56,367 nucleotides of DNA. It comes from Chondrus crispus (lineage: Eukaryota > Rhodophyta > Florideophyceae > Gigartinales > Gigartinaceae). The notes beneath the pieces were generated by a model. The model was not told the DNA's origin, did no database searches, and was given only the letters and a program-made list of their open reading frames with translations. The stretch covers positions 35,154 to 91,520 of the forward strand of contig NW_005179223.1 in the NCBI RefSeq assembly GCF_000350225.1, in the 5' to 3' direction. The position numbers and the translations under genes are program-made. This document shows, in pieces, positions 51,842 through 56,367 of this stretch (positions are counted from its first letter, which is position 1; the number at the start of each line of letters is the position of its first letter).

Positions 51842-53865
51842 AAAGACCGAAAGGCAAGGAGGCTTACGTTAAACTTTTAAATGATAGAAGAAGAAAGCTG
51901 TCAAAAACGAAGGACTGCTTCTCTATTGCGCTACAAAACGCAGTCGCCAAAGGACAAAACACAGTACTCGAGGAGTTCATAAGAAGATGGGAAATGCTAC
52001 ACAACAAGAGGTACCTCGTAACTGCTTTTGCAGACAGTTTTTGGGACAACACCGGGAACATTTGTCACTCCCCGAAGTCTCGTTTTCTTAAATATGGCGC
52101 AAGAGGCAACAGGGAGGTTTGCTATCCTTTAAACAACTTTGCTGGCAACGGTGATATATCTGTCTCACAAAATCTTTATGGGGCGGAAATAGTGCCGTAC
52201 TTCTCTTTGCAGGTCGATGTAATGAATGCACTACACTACAGAGGAAGTACTGGTGAGCGGGGTACTGTATTGAGGGAGGTAGTGACCGGTAAGATGAAGA
52301 ATATGCTGAGGCCATGGGTTACGGGCACACGAGCAAAATATCTTAGCCAAGTACATCTTCACATCGATGACCCGTCCCTTGTTTTGAGACATAAATCAGC
52401 AGAGCAACAAAGGCGTGACGACGGAAGAAGTACGCTTTCTACAGCTGAGGATGACGCAGAGCTCTCCAGCCACACGTATAAAATGGGCTTTGGGGAGGAG
52501 TTAAACGTTCCGTGGTCCTCTCTCCTCAATGACAGGAAATACAAAGATGAGCTGGCATCATTACACCTTTTCTGTAGAGCGGCTGCTGTCTCTGAACTCC
52601 TAATGGAGACGGATAAGTCGTGTTGTATTTACCTGCATGGAGGAAACTTTGCAATAGAAACCACTTTTACAAAAAGTTCCCCTCATGACTTTATACCGAT
52701 GCGCTGCAGTGATATGTTAATCTTCGAAGATTCTCTGACAGGGTTCGTGATATTGAAGAACAAGCAAAGTGGTTCTGTATCGCCAAATGATAGCACGACA
52801 TTCAGGATTCCCCGAAACAGGTGCATTGTGTTTAAGTCAAATGGCACCGCATGCCTCGGACATCACGTCATTTCCCACGGTGAGGCAGAGACACGATTTG
52901 TGTCTGTAATCAAGAATTACGTAATGCCGCCTTTCATGGCATTCACGGCTGGGCTACCTGTGACTTCACAGAGGCGCTCAACAACTCCCAGTGCAACTAC
53001 TCGTTGCAGTGGGTCATTAATATTATCAGATGATACTGATGTATTCATAATACTTCTATGCAACACATCAGTTCATGGTATAGGGGTGATGCATGTAATT
53101 AACGACTCACTGCATGGCCTGGATGAGTCTATTGCATCAGTTGAAAAAACAAACCTCACTGTGAAAGACGTCTGTATGGCATACTGCTTGGCGGGCTGCG
53201 ACTTCTGTCCTTCATTTTTCGGACTGAACCACGACACTTTTATAGAAGCCATGAAACAGTTCCATGTGTACGTCGGCTCTCTGACCCCCTGCACATCGTC
53301 ACAATTTGACAATATGGAAATGTTTGTTTGCCTGACATGTTTGTGCAGACACGGTAAGAGAATACTTTTAACTCCTTCTGAGGAAAAGGAACTAATCACG
53401 AAGGAGAACCCTTCAAGTAGCCGAAATGCTGGTAATAACAGAGATATTTTAGTCATCCGGAAGTCAGCCTTTGTCTCCAAGCACGCAGTGGGCTCCGTGC
53501 TTTGGAAAATAGACGTTTACAACTTTGTAGCCGACTTAGTCACGTCGTCTAACCAACTGGTTCCGCCAAGGCTACACTTAGACATGCAGATGCGTAGGGC
53601 AGGCTTTGTACTTGAGAAGTACTGGTCAAGGTCCTCAGAAGACAACCTTTGTCCGAACGAGGTCGGGGGCTGCTCAACGACATATGGGTTCAACACTGAC
53701 GGCTCGGTTTTACTAGAACTAGAAAAGGACATAAGCATTGTGCATTCAGATATTAAGGCTGCGGTTTTGTCTTGCAGGTGCAAGGGAGAATGTTCTACTC
53801 GAAGATGCACGTGTTTTAAAAACGGCCTCAAATGTGTTGCCTGTGACTGCACCGATCACCTATGA
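51751..53865 (+). CDS. ORF B: 704-aa PIN/XPG-like protein with CXC cysteine tail
   Basis: The frame from ATG 51751 is open to TGA 53865; the same frame extends upstream to 51679, allowing -1 frameshift expression from ORF A. An acidic active-site-like core is visible: LSDDTDVFIILLC at about 425 and YCLAGCDFCPSFFGLNHDTF at about 475. This spacing recalls the PIN/FEN-XPG nuclease fold (DxD, then GCD). The C-terminus is a cysteine cluster, CRCKGECSTRRCTCFKNG then CVACDC (about 672-702), like CXC/tesmin DNA-binding repeats. From memory, proteins with 'DDTDV...GCD' and a C-terminal CxC cluster occur in many animal genomes beside ORF A-like genes. Function is unknown; DNA cleavage during mobility is an inference. 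The stop may be a recent mutation (see the following feature). Confidence 0.75.
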   Translation: MSKKNGTALQTQDSTSAFTVVARESASSGVKRPKGKEAYVKLLNDRRRKLSKTKDCFSIALQNAVAKGQNTVLEEFIRRWEMLHNKRYLVTAFADSFWDNTGNICHSPKSRFLKYGARGNREVCYPLNNFAGNGDISVSQNLYGAEIVPYFSLQVDVMNALHYRGSTGERGTVLREVVTGKMKNMLRPWVTGTRAKYLSQVHLHIDDPSLVLRHKSAEQQRRDDGRSTLSTAEDDAELSSHTYKMGFGEELNVPWSSLLNDRKYKDELASLHLFCRAAAVSELLMETDKSCCIYLHGGNFAIETTFTKSSPHDFIPMRCSDMLIFEDSLTGFVILKNKQSGSVSPNDSTTFRIPRNRCIVFKSNGTACLGHHVISHGEAETRFVSVIKNYVMPPFMAFTAGLPVTSQRRSTTPSATTRCSGSLILSDDTDVFIILLCNTSVHGIGVMHVINDSLHGLDESIASVEKTNLTVKDVCMAYCLAGCDFCPSFFGLNHDTFIEAMKQFHVYVGSLTPCTSSQFDNMEMFVCLTCLCRHGKRILLTPSEEKELITKENPSSSRNAGNNRDILVIRKSAFVSKHAVGSVLWKIDVYNFVADLVTSSNQLVPPRLHLDMQMRRAGFVLEKYWSRSSEDNLCPNEVGGCSTTYGFNTDGSVLLELEKDISIVHSDIKAAVLSCRCKGECSTRRCTCFKNGLKCVACDCTDHL

Positions 53866-54117
53866 AAAAATAGTGCGGATGCCGTGGCTTCACAGCCAGA
53901 AGCCAGCCGATTGTGTAATGAAAACTTGGATAGGGCAGTTCAAAATATTGGCTCCAACCAGTGTACAGTTGCGGGCGAAAATGATGGCAACATAGAGACT
54001 GTCCCACTTATATCGGATTCTGAAAGCGAAGCGAGAGTCTCCGACGGGGGGTCGGAAAAGCTATCATCGGGGCATAGTGGGGACATAGATCTGGAGGACC
54101 TGAGTGCAGTACTCTAA
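53866..54117 (+). other. In-frame open extension after the ORF B stop
   Basis: Directly after TGA 53863-53865 the same frame stays open for 83 codons and reads like protein: AVASQPEASRLCNEN, then an acidic Ser-rich end (LISDSESEARVSDGG, DIDLEDLSAVL). An acidic tail behind a cysteine cluster would be a natural end for ORF B. The TGA may be a nonsense mutation (for example CGA to TGA) or a leaky stop. Confidence 0.5.
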
Positions 54118-54208
54118 AAAAGATTTCACTTGTTAAACTAAGTTACGAAGCCAATGTGAAGAGCTCCGAGCGGGGTCAATCATTGATAGGTTCCTCCGCA
54201 ATAATAGT

Positions 54209-55590
54209 TTATTGCAGAGGAACCTGTTCATAAAAGTATGGCATCATTCTTTCCTCATTACGGAGTTTGAACGGAAACGCTTTCTCAAAAGCATCTTCAT
54301 ACAATGTTACATTTGCAGGATTATGCAGGCATCTGTCTACCCAAAGCTGATAGACTTCCAAGATATCTTGTGGTGGAGGATTTTGAACCAAATACTCCCT
54401 GTTTCTCCATACATAAAGTCCAACTCCTTGATACATATTAGGCTTAGCTTTGCGTTTATTACCGGAGAGAAGATTTTGCATGTCGTTAAAAGGAAAACAA
54501 CCACCTGGAATGCTCAACAACTGCAGGCCTTCAGAGGTAATCGACCGCAAATGCTCCTGTACCCCGTACCTCATACCTGTAGGTAGCACAAGGCACCTGC
54601 AGTAGGGGGCAGTCTTCTGTACGCCAGACTCTAGCTTCTCGAGAAGCCTTGCTATGAGACAGGCATCAAATGGAGGGTTACCTGCCCCTCCCGACACACT
54701 TTCCTCATTATGTTCCCAGCTACCAATAGACCCGAATGCAACATCCATGAAATCCATACTACAGTATTGGGACAAACGCCGCTTTCGTTCATACAGTCGG
54801 AAAAAAGCTCTGTATTAACCTTGCTCGTACATTTCCAAAGCTTATAAAGACTCTGAGGTACCATCCATGCAGAGAAAAAGGAAGAACTGTCATACTTTCT
54901 CAAAATGGTTTGCTGTAGACAGAAAAGAAAATCTTGGCATTTTTCACCTGGCATAGAGCCTGAAAGATGGCATATGGTAGAGTTAAGGAAGCTGATAGAT
55001 GCACCAGTTATGCGGTCACAGTATTCAGTACTTCCTTTGAGTTGCATTCCCTTGCAATATCTTTTCCACATTCTTTCCGCCATACTCAATGATAAAAGAA
55101 ATAATCGACATTGTGTACCGTCCACAACGGATAGAGAAACCTTATAAAACATCCTGCTTCTCTCATGTCCTCTCAAAGACATGCTAACAACGCTTAGGGA
55201 TGTGCGAGGCGTCTCCGAAACGGAAGGAGCTAGTACTGTAGCCGACATTACGACAAATGGCTTGCGTGACGTTCACAGAGAAGAGCGACACGAGTTCCAC
55301 AGGGCGTTACTATTCCAATGTGACCTAATAAAGTGAGCAACAACCATAGAACTTGGAGACAGATGGGTATGGTACCGGGCAAGTTGATATTCTACCGAAC
55401 TTGCGCTGTACAAGTTCAGCTGCTTTAACACAGAGAAAGCATGCGAGACTGAGAGATTTTCCAGCTTTTTTCTTTCCTCGTTGTTGGAGTGCCGAGAGGG
55501 CTGCTGATTGAACCCCAAATGGAACCAAACGGATGTATATGAGCGGCACACTGAGTGTTCTTGTTGAGCTGAGAATTTTCTTCCTGCCAT
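54209..55590 (-). CDS. ORF C: unknown protein set on the - strand, fragmented
   Basis: Three overlapping - strand frames in sequence look like one gene of about 460 codons with two breaks: 55590-55273 (MAGRKFSAQQEHSVCRS, SSMVVAHFIRSHWNSN), 55248-54652 (MFYKVSLSVVDGTQCRLFLL, YLAD-like stretch absent; AERMWKRYCKGMQL, GASISFLNSTICHLSG, LQQTILRKYDSSSF) and 54775-54209 (GMRYGVQEHLRSI, GLYVWRNREYLVQNPPPQDI, YQLWVDRCLHNPANV, ending FYEQVPLQ). Hand-over happens near 55260 and 54770; these are either frameshifts or short introns. I recognise no domain. It is convergent with ORF B (92 bp between the extended ORF B stop and this stop) and lies on the strand of the gypsy genes. Confidence 0.5.
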
Positions 55591-55765
55591 CTGAGGTGGT
55601 CATGACCGTTCAGCGAAAGCATGCAATGCACACCCTACTGTAGAATTGCTGGTTTATGGTAATTTTATTCAAGGTCCAAAATATGGCTTTTTGACCTTGT
55701 TCTCGTCGATTTGTCACAAATCAAATGAGAAACTACTCCAGGTCACCGACTGCAGTGGGCGCTTC

Positions 55766-55954
55766 TCACGTAGCTTCTTCGCAATAATCCTGTGGGTCGG
55801 CTCCCTCGGAATCCATGCCTTGAATATCTCGGGCAGTTGGGGTATCTTCCGCATACGGATCGTCCTCGTCGCCTTGTGGATTGGCACGTGTCCCGATGAC
55901 CATCTCCACAATCGAAATTAAAATGACGACAAACAGTCGTCCCTTGCGTATCAC
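55766..55954 (-). CDS. ORF D: 62-aa small protein with signal-like start
   Basis: ATG 55954 opens with a basic start and a hydrophobic run (MIRKGRLFVVILISIVEMVI) followed by GTRANPQGDEDDPYAED, a strongly acidic remainder and one Cys near the end (DPQDYCEEAT). This is the form of a small secreted or membrane-anchored acidic peptide. It is the first open frame inside the right 291-bp repeat on the - strand. Small size makes chance possible. Confidence 0.35.
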   Translation of the reverse strand: MIRKGRLFVVILISIVEMVIGTRANPQGDEDDPYAEDTPTARDIQGMDSEGADPQDYCEEAT

Positions 55955-55996
55955 ATGTAGGAGCGTCCAGCTTCTTGCCTTTCACAACGTTGTAAA

Positions 55997-56287
55997 GTTA
56001 CAGGTACCACCTGTAAGATTGATTTACACAACAATCAGGTGCTTTATCAGTTCTACTTCGCGAACAACAACTTTCTCAACGAACACACACAACGGAAGTA
56101 CCCTAGAATGCGCAAGCAGTGATAACAGCCAGCCACACAGGCTCTCAGGCAACAATCACACAGCGGTTTATTTCTCCTCCGCGTCCGTGTCGTGACCCCT
56201 TCCTCCCTCCGCGTACTCCTCAGTCCATTCCCATATGAACGTTCCCTGTTTCTGTTCCGCACGCGTCCGCGACCGTTCTTCTCAATC
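55997..56287 (-). repeat. Right 291-bp direct repeat, putative part of a 5' LTR
   Basis: It matches 42182-42472 without an indel (about 95%). It ends exactly at the centre of the palindrome at 56261-56314. The further 245 bp of the left copy (to 42716) do not follow here, so the putative LTR is truncated or rearranged at 56287, or the two copies have different histories. Confidence 0.75.
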
Positions 56288-56314
56288 GATTGAGAGGAAC
56301 GGTCGCGGACGCGT
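56261..56314. repeat. 54-bp palindrome with 27-bp arms (one mismatch)
   Basis: The left arm 56261-56287 starts ACGCGTCCGCGACCG. The right arm 56288-56314 is its reverse complement except for one T/C difference, with no spacer (centre AATC|GATT). It coincides with the end of the right direct repeat and points to an inverted-duplication junction. Confidence 0.9.
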
Positions 56315-56367
56315 GGAATGCTGGAATGCAAGAGGCGACACACCCACAGAAATCTGGTCATTATGCA

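Overview
The window looks like nuclear DNA of a eukaryote, most likely a red alga of the Chondrus type. This is inferred from gene style: compact, nearly intronless, GC-rich host genes (one clear intron of 114 bp) lying in small clusters between large blocks of LTR retrotransposons and DNA transposons. No rRNA, CRISPR array or bacterial operon structure was seen, and no tRNA was recognised by eye.

Layout. (1) 1-6105 is a GC-rich host cluster: a membrane-anchored chymotrypsin-fold protease whose 5' end lies outside the window, then two tandem GT61 glycosyltransferases. (2) 6106-9980 is AT-rich and has no recognisable gene. It is followed by an intact intronless CK1/VRK-like kinase (9981-10838). 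(3) 11.6-22.7 kb is a GC-rich graveyard of relics: a Hedgehog-type Hint module, a phosphoserine phosphatase, an acidic protein, a tyrosine-recombinase transposon gene with two in-frame stops, an AGC kinase, an alpha carbonic anhydrase and a two-copy unknown protein family, with a 258-bp dispersed repeat. (4) 22.9-35.0 kb is nested transposon territory: a PIF/Harbinger transposase gene split by a complete but decayed Ty1/copia element (identical ATATC target duplication on both sides), a pogo-like transposase relic, and a Myb/NAM-type Harbinger partner relic. (5) 35.4-37.8 kb is a decayed Ty3/gypsy pol, and 38.9-40.3 kb is a chromovirus integrase with chromodomain, both on the + strand. (6) 42.2-56.3 kb is bounded by 291-bp direct repeats about 95% identical. 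Inside lie a decayed Ty3/gypsy gag-pol on the - strand, two very long open + strand genes (1360 aa and 704 aa) and a further - strand gene set.

Region 6 is the best candidate for an undescribed system. It can be read as a giant Ty3/gypsy-type element carrying an antisense cargo between its 5' repeat and gag, or as an independent transposon-like unit lodged beside a gypsy element. ORF A is Cys-rich and has a Gly-Asp-Gln motif. ORF B combines a PIN/XPG-like acidic core with a CXC cysteine tail. They overlap in the -1 relation, and two overlapping canonical slippery heptamers lie in the short window where a -1 frameshift could join them. ORF A and ORF B are open while the neighbouring gag-pol is riddled with stops and frameshifts.

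All family assignments come from reading translated motifs by eye. No database search, folding or codon statistic was run.
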